Both the position numbers and the translations under genes were made by a program. The notes beneath the pieces are model-generated. The model saw only the letters and a list, made by a program, of their open reading frames with translations. It had not been told where the DNA came from and did no database searches. Below are positions 1-6,755 of a stretch of DNA of 19,230 bases, piece after piece. Every line of letters begins with the position of its first letter. Position 1 is the first letter of the stretch. Origin of the DNA: Clostridiaceae bacterium (GTDB lineage: Bacteria; Bacillota; Clostridia; Oscillospirales; Acutalibacteraceae); the NCBI GenBank assembly GCA_016292455.1, contig JAEDIL010000025.1, forward strand, positions 1 to 19,230, given 5' to 3'.

Positions 1-84
1 GACGAAAAATCTGACGGCGTAATCTGTACATCAGATTTAATCAGAGCTTCCCTAAGCAGATTTTATGAAAGGCAGGCGAACTGA
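1..84 (+). CDS. C-terminal end of an unidentified gene (partial)
   Basis: Frame 1 is open from the window edge to a TGA at 82-84. It gives 27 residues ending in LSRFYERQAN. The next gene's ATG lies one base after the stop, and that gene's ribosome binding site (AAAGGCAGG) lies inside this reading frame, which is the usual look of two consecutive genes in an operon. The fragment is too short for me to name a family. Given the zinc-uptake genes downstream, a regulator or metal-handling protein is possible, but that is only inference. Confidence 0.55.
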   Translation, partial: DEKSDGVICTSDLIRASLSRFYERQAN

Positions 85-85
85 A

Positions 86-394
86 ATGAAAAACATCAGG
101 CGGATTTTTGCTCTGGCTCTTGTTCTGGTGCTTGTTTTTTCGTTTGCGTTCACTCTCAGCCTTTCTGCTTTTCCCGGTCACGGCGCAAAGCATGTCTGCC
201 CCGAAGCTGACTGTATGGTCTGTGCGGTTGTTATTTTTGCCCAGAACCTTTTCAGGGCGGTCAGCGCGGCGGCTGTTGTTTTGGGACTCTTTATCCTTTT
301 GCAAAAAAGGCGTTTTCTGCCTTTCTTTAAAAAACTGCCTGTAAAACAGGAAAATGAAACTCCCGTTTCTCTCAAAAATAAAATTACAGGGTGA
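86..394 (+). CDS. Small two-helix membrane protein with a Cys/His metal-site-like motif
   Basis: This 102-residue protein has a hydrophobic N-terminal segment (about residues 5-27) that could be a signal anchor. A short loop follows with HVCPEADCMVC (about residues 35-45), then a second hydrophobic helix and a basic, polar tail. The His plus three Cys in the loop resemble a metal-binding or redox site. I recall small proteins of this layout beside cation ABC transporter genes in Clostridia, but I cannot name a family. I chose ATG 86 over ATG 65 because AAAGGCAGG is well placed before 86 and the preceding gene stops at 84. It lies 182 bases upstream of znuA, so a role in metal sensing or handling at the membrane is a guess from context. 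Confidence 0.7.
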   Translation: MKNIRRIFALALVLVLVFSFAFTLSLSAFPGHGAKHVCPEADCMVCAVVIFAQNLFRAVSAAAVVLGLFILLQKRRFLPFFKKLPVKQENETPVSLKNKITG

Positions 395-576
395 ATATTT
401 TCGCTGACGAAGGCTGACTTGCGGTAATGCAGGTACGGTTTTCTCAGCTTGGCAAGCTTTTTTTGCTCCGCAGGGGAATCGCTCCTTGCGGGGCTCTGCG
501 CGGCATTTCTGTGCCCGAAAAGCTTGCTTTAATTTTATGTTGTTATTTTACAAATAAGAATAAAGGAGTGTAGTAT
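395..576 (+). other. Non-coding spacer with stem-loops before znuA
   Basis: No gene was seen here. AGCTTGGCAAGCT (about 448-460) runs into seven T and could be a weak terminator for the preceding gene. A clearer 8-bp stem pairs GCTCCGCA (465-472) with TGCGGGGC (487-494). The end is AT-rich and should hold the znuA promoter, but I find no convincing -35/-10 pair. I also see no good match to the Gram-positive Zur box (TCGTAAT-N-ATTACGA). TTGTTATTTTACAA at about 541-554 is the only weakly symmetrical element. Confidence 0.4.
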
Positions 577-1569
577 ATGAAAAAATTCACAGCCGTTGTT
601 TTGTCAATTGTTCTTTTGCTTTCGCTTTTCTGCGCCTGCTCAACGGACAGTAAGGTGCCCGAACAGACCGGAACGGAAGCTGCCGCCGCGGCTCCGGGAG
701 AAAAAAAGGTTTCGGTTGTCTGTTCAATTTTTCCGCAGTATGATTTCTGCCGTGAAATTGCCGGGGATAAAATTGAACTTGAATTGCTTTTGAAATCAAA
801 GGTTGACCTGCACAATTACAAGCCGGGCGCAGATGATATTCTTAAAATCAAAAATTGCGATCTGTTCATAAATATCGGCGGAGAATCTGATGAATGGGCA
901 GATGACGTTCTTGAAACTCTCGGCAGCGAAAAGCCGGAGGTACTCTCCCTCATTGACACTGTTGAAGCGAAGGAGGAAAAGGAAATCGAAGGCGCCGAGA
1001 AGGAAGAGCATGAGCACGAGGAAGGCGAAGAGGACGAAAAGGAGCTTGATGAACACGTCTGGACGTCACTTAATAACGCTCAGTCAATCGTTTCGGCAAT
1101 TGCAGATAAGCTTTGTGAAATTGACAAAGCGAACGCTGACGAATACACAGCCAACGCTTCGGAATACCTCAAAAAGCTTTCCTCGCTTGAAGCTCAGTAC
1201 GCAGAGGAGCTTGGAAAAGCAAAGCGCAAAACCCTTGTTTTTGCCGACCGTTTTCCGTTCAGGTATCTTGCGGACGATTATTCGCTTGAATGCTTTGCCG
1301 CCTTTGCCGGTTGTTCGGCAGAGACTCAGGCAAGCTTTGAAACAATAGCCTTCCTTGCCGGAAAGGTTAAGGAAAAAGAACTCCCGTTTGTTCTTGTAAT
1401 TGACGGCTCCGACGGTTCGGTTGCCGAAACAGTTGCTTCGCAAAGCGGAGCGGAAATCAAAACGCTCAATTCCTGCCAGAGTGTTTCTCAGGAGGAAATT
1501 GACAACGGGAGAACCTATCTTTCAATCATGGAGGAGAACCTTTTCGTTTTAAAGGAGGTGCTTAACTGA
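577..1569 (+). CDS. znuA: Metal (probably zinc) ABC transporter substrate-binding lipoprotein
   Basis: The 330-residue protein matches the cluster A-I metal-binding proteins (ZnuA/AdcA/TroA family), which capture Zn2+ or Mn2+ outside the cell and deliver it to the ZnuB permease. The N-terminus is a lipoprotein signal with Cys at 19 or 21. H79 in LHNYKPGADD and H160 in DEHVW sit at the first two metal-ligand positions. A charged loop between them (about 130-158) is very rich in Glu with two His (EHEHEE), typical of zinc-type members. The third ligand, usually His, appears to be Asp (D224 in FADRFPFRYL). GSD at 278-280 may lie near the fourth site. AAAGGAG precedes the ATG. The stop overlaps the znuC start as TGATG. 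Metal specificity cannot be settled from sequence alone. Confidence 0.88.
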   Translation: MKKFTAVVLSIVLLLSLFCACSTDSKVPEQTGTEAAAAAPGEKKVSVVCSIFPQYDFCREIAGDKIELELLLKSKVDLHNYKPGADDILKIKNCDLFINIGGESDEWADDVLETLGSEKPEVLSLIDTVEAKEEKEIEGAEKEEHEHEEGEEDEKELDEHVWTSLNNAQSIVSAIADKLCEIDKANADEYTANASEYLKKLSSLEAQYAEELGKAKRKTLVFADRFPFRYLADDYSLECFAAFAGCSAETQASFETIAFLAGKVKEKELPFVLVIDGSDGSVAETVASQSGAEIKTLNSCQSVSQEEIDNGRTYLSIMEENLFVLKEVLN

Positions 1570-2285
1570 TGCGCCTTATTACCGCAGAGAATCTCAGCGT
1601 CGGTTATGAGGGAAAAAGCGTTGCCGAAAACATCAGCTTTTCGCTCAACAGCGGCGATTACCTTTGCATCGTCGGCGAAAACGGCGCGGGAAAGAGCACC
1701 CTTATGAAAACACTCCTTTCCCTGAAAGCCCCTCTTTCGGGAAAACTGGAATTTGACAAGTCGCTTCGCCGCGGCGAAATCGGCTATCTCCCTCAACAGA
1801 CAGAGGTTCAGAAAGGCTTTCCGGCAACAGTTCTGGAAATTGTTCTTTCCGGCTTTGTTTCAAAAAGCGGACTTCGCCCGTTTTACTCAAAGGACGAAAA
1901 AAAGCAGGCTCTTTCATGGCTTAGAAGGCTTGAAATTGAGGAGCTCAAAAACAATAGCTATAAAAAGCTTTCCGGCGGTCAGCAGCAACGGGTGCTTCTT
2001 GCAAGGGCACTTTGCGCCGCGGACAAGCTGATTCTGCTTGATGAGCCGACAGCCGGTCTTGACCCGCTTGTGACAAAGAATATGTATTCTCTCATCAGTT
2101 CGCTCAACAAGGAAAACAAGGTTTCTGTTATCATGGTTTCCCATGACCTTGACGCTGCATTGCACTATTCGACTCATATTCTTCAGATTACTCATTCGGG
2201 CTGCTTCTTCGGAACCGTTGAGGAATATAAAAACAGCAGCTTCTTCACTCTCTTTTCCGGAAAGGAGGGCGAAAACAATGCTTGA
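1569..2285 (+). CDS. znuC: Metal ABC transporter ATP-binding protein
   Basis: The 238-residue cytoplasmic ATPase powers metal import through ZnuB. Walker A is GENGAGKST (36-44), the ABC signature is LSGGQQQR (134-141), Walker B is LILLDEP (154-160), and the switch His is H192 in MVSHD. Its length fits the family. The ATG overlaps the znuA stop codon, and AAGGAGGTG lies just upstream, so translation is probably coupled. Its own stop lies 8 bases inside znuB. All catalytic motifs look intact. Confidence 0.92.
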   Translation: MRLITAENLSVGYEGKSVAENISFSLNSGDYLCIVGENGAGKSTLMKTLLSLKAPLSGKLEFDKSLRRGEIGYLPQQTEVQKGFPATVLEIVLSGFVSKSGLRPFYSKDEKKQALSWLRRLEIEELKNNSYKKLSGGQQQRVLLARALCAADKLILLDEPTAGLDPLVTKNMYSLISSLNKENKVSVIMVSHDLDAALHYSTHILQITHSGCFFGTVEEYKNSSFFTLFSGKEGENNA

Positions 2286-3120
2286 AAAGCTTTCGGAATA
2301 TCTTCAATATGACTTTGTACGTTTCGCGCTCGTTGCGGGTGTGCTCATTGCGCTTTGCTCGGCGCTTCTGGGAGTAACGCTTGTTCTGCGGCGATATTCG
2401 CTCATCGGAGACGGACTTTCTCACGTTGCTTTCGGCGCAACAACGGTTGCAATGATTTTTTCGGTTACTCCGCTTTATGTTTCGCTGCCGGCAACAATTG
2501 CGGCGTCTGTTCTGCTTTTGCGCGGCGGACGTTCAAAGCTTCGCGGAGACAGCGCCGTTGCGGTCATTTCCGTTTCTGCGCTTGCTCTCGGCTATCTGAT
2601 TCTTAACATCTTTTCAAAAAAGACAACGAATCTCAGCGGCGACGTTTGCAGTATTCTTTTCGGCTCAACTTCAATTCTGACCCTCAAAAAGAGCGACGTC
2701 GTTGCCTGCGTTGTTCTGACTGTTGCGGTGGTTGCGGTTTTTGCGCTGTTCTACAACAAAATATTTGCCGTAACCTTTGACGAAACATTCACAAGCGCGG
2801 TAGGAACAAAATGCGGAGTGTATAACACTGTTCTTGCCGTGACAACAGCAGTTGTTATTGTTCTTGCGGTCAACCTTGTCGGTGCGCTTCTCATTTCTGC
2901 GCTCATCGTTTTCCCTGCGCTTTGCTCCATGCGGCTTTTCAGAAGCTTCAGGGGTGTAATGCTGGGCGCGGCTGTGCTTTCGGTTATTTGCGCGGTCAGC
3001 GGAATTCTGATTTCAATTCTTTATTCAACGCCCGTCGGCTCAACAATTGTGGCGTTTGAGCTGGTGGTATTTATTGTCTGCATAATTGTTGATGTACTTA
3101 AAGGAGGTACAAAAAAATGA
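2278..3120 (+). CDS. znuB: Metal ABC transporter permease
   Basis: The 280-residue, strongly hydrophobic protein of the ZnuB/MntB family (ABC-3) forms the metal channel and should act as a dimer. The family's loop signature is visible as GDGLSHVAFG near residue 42, followed by many membrane helices. The frame is open further upstream to 2143, but that part is translated from inside znuC and is not hydrophobic. ATG 2278 has AAAGGAGGG correctly spaced and is the sensible start. The stop overlaps the next ATG (ATGA at 3117-3120), continuing the coupled operon. Confidence 0.92.
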   Translation: MLEKLSEYLQYDFVRFALVAGVLIALCSALLGVTLVLRRYSLIGDGLSHVAFGATTVAMIFSVTPLYVSLPATIAASVLLLRGGRSKLRGDSAVAVISVSALALGYLILNIFSKKTTNLSGDVCSILFGSTSILTLKKSDVVACVVLTVAVVAVFALFYNKIFAVTFDETFTSAVGTKCGVYNTVLAVTTAVVIVLAVNLVGALLISALIVFPALCSMRLFRSFRGVMLGAAVLSVICAVSGILISILYSTPVGSTIVAFELVVFIVCIIVDVLKGGTKK

Positions 3121-3653
3121 AAAAAATTCTCGCTCTTGCTCTTGCAATAATGCTCGCAGTATCCCTCTGCGCCTGCGGTGGCAGTACAGAAAACACAAGC
3201 GATCAGAATGAAGCTTCCGATTCCGCAATGATTCCCACAGGCTCAACCCTCCCCGTTACCGAAAACTCCGCTGCCGAAGAACAGCAGGCAGAAAAGGCAA
3301 AGGAGCTTGAAAAATATGACGTTGATATTGACTTTTCGTCAATGAGCAAAACAATGGTTACCGCTCAGATGTCGTCAATATATAATTCTCCCGAGTCTTA
3401 TATCGGCAAAACAGTCCGTCTTACCGCGAACTACCAGAAATATCATAGTGACGACACAAACAAGGATTACAACATTGCTTTCGGTTATGATGACACGGGC
3501 TGCTGCGCCGCATGGAACATTGAGTTTTACGGCGACTGCGTTCCCGAAGTGATTGAGGACTATTCAACCGTTTCAATGGTCGGAAAAATTGCTCAGTATG
3601 ATGAATACGGAAAGATGTATACTTATATTGACGTTGAACACTTTGTTGCGTAA
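3117..3653 (+). CDS. Small lipoprotein, possible OB-like domain, in the zinc operon
   Basis: This 178-residue protein has a lipoprotein signal ending in SLCACGG (Cys 18 or 20). A low-complexity Ser/Thr/Glu/Ala linker follows to about residue 65. The C-terminal globular domain (about 78-178) includes YIGKTVRLTANYQ and VSMVGKIAQYDEYG, a pattern resembling the beta-strands of small OB-fold domains. Three Cys (C129, C130, C141) lie in that domain. Its ATG overlaps the znuB stop, so it is certainly co-transcribed with the transporter, and a strong terminator follows directly. A surface role in metal capture or in supporting ZnuA is plausible from context only. I do not recognise a named family. 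Confidence 0.8.
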   Translation: MKKILALALAIMLAVSLCACGGSTENTSDQNEASDSAMIPTGSTLPVTENSAAEEQQAEKAKELEKYDVDIDFSSMSKTMVTAQMSSIYNSPESYIGKTVRLTANYQKYHSDDTNKDYNIAFGYDDTGCCAAWNIEFYGDCVPEVIEDYSTVSMVGKIAQYDEYGKMYTYIDVEHFVA

Positions 3654-3659
3654 TTCAGG

Positions 3660-3693
3660 GCGTACAGTGCCTTTTTGGTGCTGTACGCTTTTT
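3660..3693 (+). terminator. Rho-independent terminator of the zinc operon
   Basis: GCGTACAGTGCC (3660-3671) and GGTGCTGTACGC (3677-3688) form a 12-bp stem with two G-U pairs around a 5-base T loop. Five T follow. The stem starts seven bases after the lipoprotein stop codon. Confidence 0.93.
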
Positions 3694-3706
3694 CGTTTTG
3701 CACTCA

Positions 3707-3735
3707 TTGACAATGGCAGCAAAGTGTGCTAAATT
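3707..3735 (+). promoter_or_regulatory. Sigma-A promoter for the mini-ORF and acyltransferase
   Basis: TTGACA (3707-3712), a 17-base spacer and TAAATT (3730-3735). The -35 box is perfect. It lies directly after the zinc operon terminator, so the downstream genes form a new transcription unit. Confidence 0.8.
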
Positions 3736-3742
3736 CAATCTT

Positions 3743-3877
3743 ATGTGTTGCGAAAAGCAGCGGAAAGGAGAAAGAAAGGCTGTGAAATGTGGTTTTCAGG
3801 GCTGTTTCGCTTTGGCGCAAGGAGATTATCCGGAAAAGGCTCTTGAACGTTTCATTGCTGAATTGAAATGGTTTTAA
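3743..3877 (+). CDS. 44-codon mini-ORF upstream of the acyltransferase
   Basis: ATG 3743 opens a 44-residue frame that starts MCCEK, contains CGFQGCFALAQGDYPEKALE and ends AELKWF. It stops at 3875-3877, one base before the acyltransferase ATG. An alternative GTG start at about 3780 has AAAGGAG upstream and would give about 31 residues. The acyltransferase itself has no visible ribosome binding site, so reading this frame may be how ribosomes reach it (translational coupling). The ATG is very close to the expected transcription start, so the GTG start may be the more likely one. It could instead be an untranslated leader that is open by chance. Confidence 0.4.
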   Translation: MCCEKQRKGERKAVKCGFQGCFALAQGDYPEKALERFIAELKWF

Positions 3878-3878
3878 A

Positions 3879-4943
3879 ATGATAGTTTTTCTGCTTGCGC
3901 TTGCGGTGCTCTGCTTTTTCGGGTTCAGGGCAGATTTCAAAAACGGCTTTCGGGATTATTTGTCGCCGCAGAAAACGGCTGCGGTCAAAGGCGCTTTCGT
4001 GATTCTTGTTTTTCTTTCCCACAGTCTGCAATATGTAAAGCTTTCCTCCGGGTTTGCCGACGTTTTGTTCCGCTTTGCAATGGGAACTCTCGGACAGCTT
4101 ATGGTTGTGATGTTCATTTTCTATTCCGGCTACGGTATTGCGCTCAGCCTTGAAAAAAAGCCAGGTTATGTAAAGACGATTCCGGCAAAAAGGATTTTCC
4201 GGGTGTGGTATCACTTTGCTCTGACAATTCCGGTTTTCTATCTTGTCGGCAGATTTGCAGGAAAGAATTACAGCGTAAGTCGGCTGCTTCTTTCCTTTGT
4301 CGGTGTTTCGGGAGTCGGCAACAGCAATTGGTTTGTTTTTGTAATCATTCTGCTTTATGCGCTGACATTCCTCGTTTTTGTTTTTGCAAAGGAAAAGCTC
4401 TTTGCCGGAGCCTTTGTGCTCACTCTGCTTTGCGTTCTTTCCGTTGCGGTTCTGTATTATTTCAAACGGGAAGACAATTGGTGGTATGACACCCTGCTTT
4501 GCTATCCGCTGGGAATGTGGTATTATCTTTTCCAGGAGAAAACCGACCGCTTCCTTTTTAAAAGCGGAAAAAATCGCCTTGCAGCTCTTTTTGTGTGTTT
4601 TGCGGTTTTTGTTCTCCTTGCCGTTTTGTTTGAAGTTTCCGGAAAGAAAAGAATAATTTTCATTCCCGAAGCCTTGGCGTTTGCACTGCTCACGGTTTTT
4701 TTCACCGCAAGCTTTTCCCTTGACAACAAGGTTCTGCGCCTTTTCGGAAAACACGTTTTCGGCGTGTATATCCTTCAGCGTCTGCCGATGATTGTTTTCA
4801 AAAAGCTCGGTCTTGCTTCAAAACCGGTGCTTTTCACCCTCGTCTGCTTTGCTGCAACGGTGGTTCTTGCGGTGGGGTTTGATTATCTGCTTGAAAAAAC
4901 AGATACGTTGCTCCGTCTGAATCCAAAAAGAAAAGACTGCTGA
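3879..4943 (+). CDS. Membrane acyltransferase, acyltransferase-3 family
   Basis: The 354-residue integral membrane protein has about ten hydrophobic helices. Early in the protein, VKGAFVILVFLSHSLQ carries the His that is conserved in acyltransferase-3 enzymes, which transfer acyl groups (often acetyl) to cell-surface sugars or lipids. The middle section with NSNWFVFVIILLYAL also fits the family. Only this ATG is available: the frame closes upstream at 3864-3866, and no Shine-Dalgarno sequence is seen. Its own promoter and a shared downstream terminator make it a short unit. The substrate cannot be inferred. Confidence 0.82.
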   Translation: MIVFLLALAVLCFFGFRADFKNGFRDYLSPQKTAAVKGAFVILVFLSHSLQYVKLSSGFADVLFRFAMGTLGQLMVVMFIFYSGYGIALSLEKKPGYVKTIPAKRIFRVWYHFALTIPVFYLVGRFAGKNYSVSRLLLSFVGVSGVGNSNWFVFVIILLYALTFLVFVFAKEKLFAGAFVLTLLCVLSVAVLYYFKREDNWWYDTLLCYPLGMWYYLFQEKTDRFLFKSGKNRLAALFVCFAVFVLLAVLFEVSGKKRIIFIPEALAFALLTVFFTASFSLDNKVLRLFGKHVFGVYILQRLPMIVFKKLGLASKPVLFTLVCFAATVVLAVGFDYLLEKTDTLLRLNPKRKDC

Positions 4944-4953
4944 AAAAGCAGTC
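4935..4953. repeat. Short hairpin spanning the acyltransferase stop codon
   Basis: GACTGC (4935-4940) pairs with GCAGTC (4948-4953) across a 7-base loop that contains the stop codon. No T-run follows on the + strand, so this is at best an accessory to the larger terminator 20 bases downstream. Confidence 0.4.
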
Positions 4954-4973
4954 CGAGATTCATTCATGAATAT

Positions 4974-5012
4974 GGGGAGCTGTAAAAAAGCGAAAGTTTT
5001 TTTACAGCCCCC
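4974..5012. terminator. Bidirectional terminator between convergent genes
   Basis: GCTGTAAAAAA (4979-4989) pairs with the T-rich complement ending TTTACAGC (to about 5008), and flanking G- and C-runs extend the stem with a small bulge. The stem has an A-rich left and T-rich right arm, so it can serve both the acyltransferase from the left and the ECF gene from the right. Confidence 0.8.
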
Positions 5013-5026
5013 GTTGTTTATGTCTG

Positions 5027-5590
5027 TCAGTTTTCTTTTTTGCCGTTTAGCTTGCTCTGAACAAAAAAGAGAAGCAGGGGGAGGGTTGCCCATTGAAGGA
5101 GAATTCCGGGCAGACCGGAAAGAATGCTCGTGTACACCGAAGAGAGTGCAATGCTTGTTCCGGAAACGGTGAGAACAACAACAATAGTGACAGCCGCGCG
5201 GACTGCTCTGCCGAGGAGCTGAACAAAGAGAAGCTTAAAAAACGAGGGCAATTTTGTGTTGCGAAGAAGTCCGGCAAAAAAACCGTAGGCGGCAAGCTCG
5301 CCTATCATGAGCGGCAGCATCGCAAGAGTCGGCATTCCGGAAAGAGCAAAGCTGACAACCGGGGCGAGTGCTCCGGCAGCCGCACCTGCATACGGACCGG
5401 CAAGAAAGCCGACGAGAATAATCGGCATATGCATCGGCAAAAACGTTGCACCGAGGGCTGTTCCGAGACCGGAAAGAGCGCCGACAAGGTGGAAAAGCTG
5501 CGGCAGCGCAACGGCAGAAACGAGAGCGCCCAGCATTGCAAGAGTCTGTGCCCCGAATGAAAGGCGGGGCAGAACCTTTGTTTTTTCCAA
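5027..5590 (-). CDS. ECF transporter substrate-binding S component
   Basis: The 187-residue hydrophobic protein has about six membrane helices. The segment LPMHMPIILVGFLAGPYAGA (about 51-70) is typical of the vitamin-binding S components of energy-coupling factor importers. No EcfA or EcfT genes lie nearby, as expected for a solitary S unit that shares a common energizing module. The frame is open to 5761, but I chose TTG 5590 because GGAG sits 8 bases upstream and a strong promoter lies in front; longer versions would start upstream of that promoter. The vitamin or metal carried cannot be told from the sequence. Confidence 0.8.
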   Translation of the reverse strand: MEKTKVLPRLSFGAQTLAMLGALVSAVALPQLFHLVGALSGLGTALGATFLPMHMPIILVGFLAGPYAGAAAGALAPVVSFALSGMPTLAMLPLMIGELAAYGFFAGLLRNTKLPSFFKLLFVQLLGRAVRAAVTIVVVLTVSGTSIALSSVYTSILSGLPGILLQWATLPLLLFFVQSKLNGKKEN

Positions 5591-5604
5591 AAGAATCACT
5601 CCAA

Positions 5605-5632
5605 TATATACCTGCCGTATCGTGTGCGGTTC
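5605..5632 (-). promoter_or_regulatory. Stem-loop in the leader of the ECF gene
   Basis: In the roughly 55-base leader, CTGCCG and CGGCAG form a perfect 6-bp stem around a 14-base loop, just before the ribosome binding site. It could be a small RNA control element, but it matches no riboswitch class I know. Confidence 0.4.
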
Positions 5633-5653
5633 GGCAGAAGATTTACAAGTATT

Positions 5654-5682
5654 ATTTAACAGAAAAAGAACGGTTCTGTCAA
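5654..5682 (-). promoter_or_regulatory. Sigma-A promoter of the ECF S component gene
   Basis: Read on the - strand: TTGACA (5682-5677), a 17-base spacer and TTAAAT (5659-5654). The predicted start of transcription is near 5647. Confidence 0.8.
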
Positions 5683-5721
5683 TAGTAAAACAGAAAAAAG
5701 CGGTCGGACGGCCGAAAGAAA

Positions 5722-5778
5722 GAAGCTGCCGGATTCGGGATAAAGAGAACTCTTTTTGCAACCGAATCCGACAGCTTC
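5722..5778 (-). terminator. Terminator of the MBOAT/SGNH operon
   Basis: GAAGCTG-C-CGGATTCGG (5722-5738) pairs with CCGAATCCG-A-CAGCTTC (5762-5778), giving 16 pairs and one mismatch. The loop contains a second inverted repeat (AAAGAG, CTCTTT). On the - strand the stem is followed by TTTCTTTC. It begins seven bases after the SGNH protein stop codon. Confidence 0.85.
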
Positions 5779-5784
5779 GGATTT

Positions 5785-6741
5785 TCAGCTTTTGCCTATA
5801 TCTTCGTTGAACTGCCTGACGGCGTCATGCCACTGAGAAAAGTTTTTGTCGTTGCGCTTATCTTTGAAAAGCTCTGTTTTTTCAAGATAAGAAGCGAGGA
5901 AAACAGAAACCTTTGTTGCTCCGGAATAGTTGAGGTGGTCGCCCTTGTCCTTGGTTTCAAGCTTCCAGTTTATCGGAATCTGCTTTCTCATCAGGTTCAT
6001 ATCCAGATATTCTATTCCGAGCTCATTTGCAAGCTTTTCAACTGCGTTGTGGCGCGGCATATTCCAGTTTTTTGTGCTTGGAGAGCTGACAAGAACGAAT
6101 TTTGCGCCGTTTGCGTCGCAGAACTCTTTCATCATTCTGACATACTTTTCATTTTCTCTTGAAAAGCTTTCGGAGAACTTTGAAGACTTCATATAGCCGT
6201 CGGTTGAAGCGGGGGAGACGGCGTTGTTGTAAATATACCCTTTGTTGATTTCTGTGCTTGAAAGGTCAACGCCGAACGACCAGTCGCGAAGGCTCAGCGT
6301 TTTCCAACGGTCATGATAGCGGAAAACACTCAGCTTTTCCGAAAGCTTCTGAGTCAGAATGTCCGAAGCTGAGAACGCGCGGTAAATGACATTGGTTTCG
6401 AGCATAACAACACGCGGCTGCTGCCTTTCAAACGTCTTTTCAAGGAATTCGTATGAGTAGCAGAGAATCTGTGCAGATGTTGCGCAAACGTAGGAGGTGA
6501 TTCCGCTTTCTGCCCAGATTGTGAGCGGAACAAAGGCGCTGTATGCTTCGCTGTCGCCGATTATAAGAGCGTCAATGCTGTTTTCGGGTTCACCGAGAAT
6601 TCCGTTTGCGGTGGAGTCGAGCATTCCGGCGTCCTTTGAGTTGTCCTTCGGCTGAAAAATGAGAGACGCGCCTAACATCAGAAGAAGCAGAACAAGTGCA
6701 AAGGAAAGCAGACGCCAGACAAGCTTCAAATACTTTTTCAT
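5785..6741 (-). CDS. SGNH-hydrolase-like extracellular protein, partner of MBOAT
   Basis: The 318-residue protein has one N-terminal membrane anchor (about 8-29) and a globular extracellular domain. IIGDSEAYS (60-68) looks like SGNH block I with S64 as nucleophile. KGDHLNYSG (267-274) with D268 and H269 fits the C-terminal catalytic Asp/His region. This arrangement is known from AlgX/AlgJ and DltD-type partners of MBOAT enzymes, which pass an acyl group to an exported polysaccharide. Its gene starts 14 bases after the MBOAT stop with AGGGGGTG as ribosome binding site, so the two form one operon. The glycan modified is unknown. Confidence 0.8.
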   Translation of the reverse strand: MKKYLKLVWRLLSFALVLLLLMLGASLIFQPKDNSKDAGMLDSTANGILGEPENSIDALIIGDSEAYSAFVPLTIWAESGITSYVCATSAQILCYSYEFLEKTFERQQPRVVMLETNVIYRAFSASDILTQKLSEKLSVFRYHDRWKTLSLRDWSFGVDLSSTEINKGYIYNNAVSPASTDGYMKSSKFSESFSRENEKYVRMMKEFCDANGAKFVLVSSPSTKNWNMPRHNAVEKLANELGIEYLDMNLMRKQIPINWKLETKDKGDHLNYSGATKVSVFLASYLEKTELFKDKRNDKNFSQWHDAVRQFNEDIGKS

Positions 6742-6755
6742 AAGTCTGCACCCCC

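Noticed and set aside
540..556. Zur box before znuA
   Set aside because: TTGTTATTTTACAA is only loosely symmetrical and differs too much from the Gram-positive consensus.
890..1348. 152-codon open frame inside znuA
   Set aside because: Arg/Ser-rich out-of-frame shadow of znuA with no plausible ribosome binding site.
3852..4754. 300-codon open frame on the - strand
   Set aside because: It is the mirror of the acyltransferase gene: very Lys/Asn/Gln rich, low complexity, without ribosome binding site or motifs.
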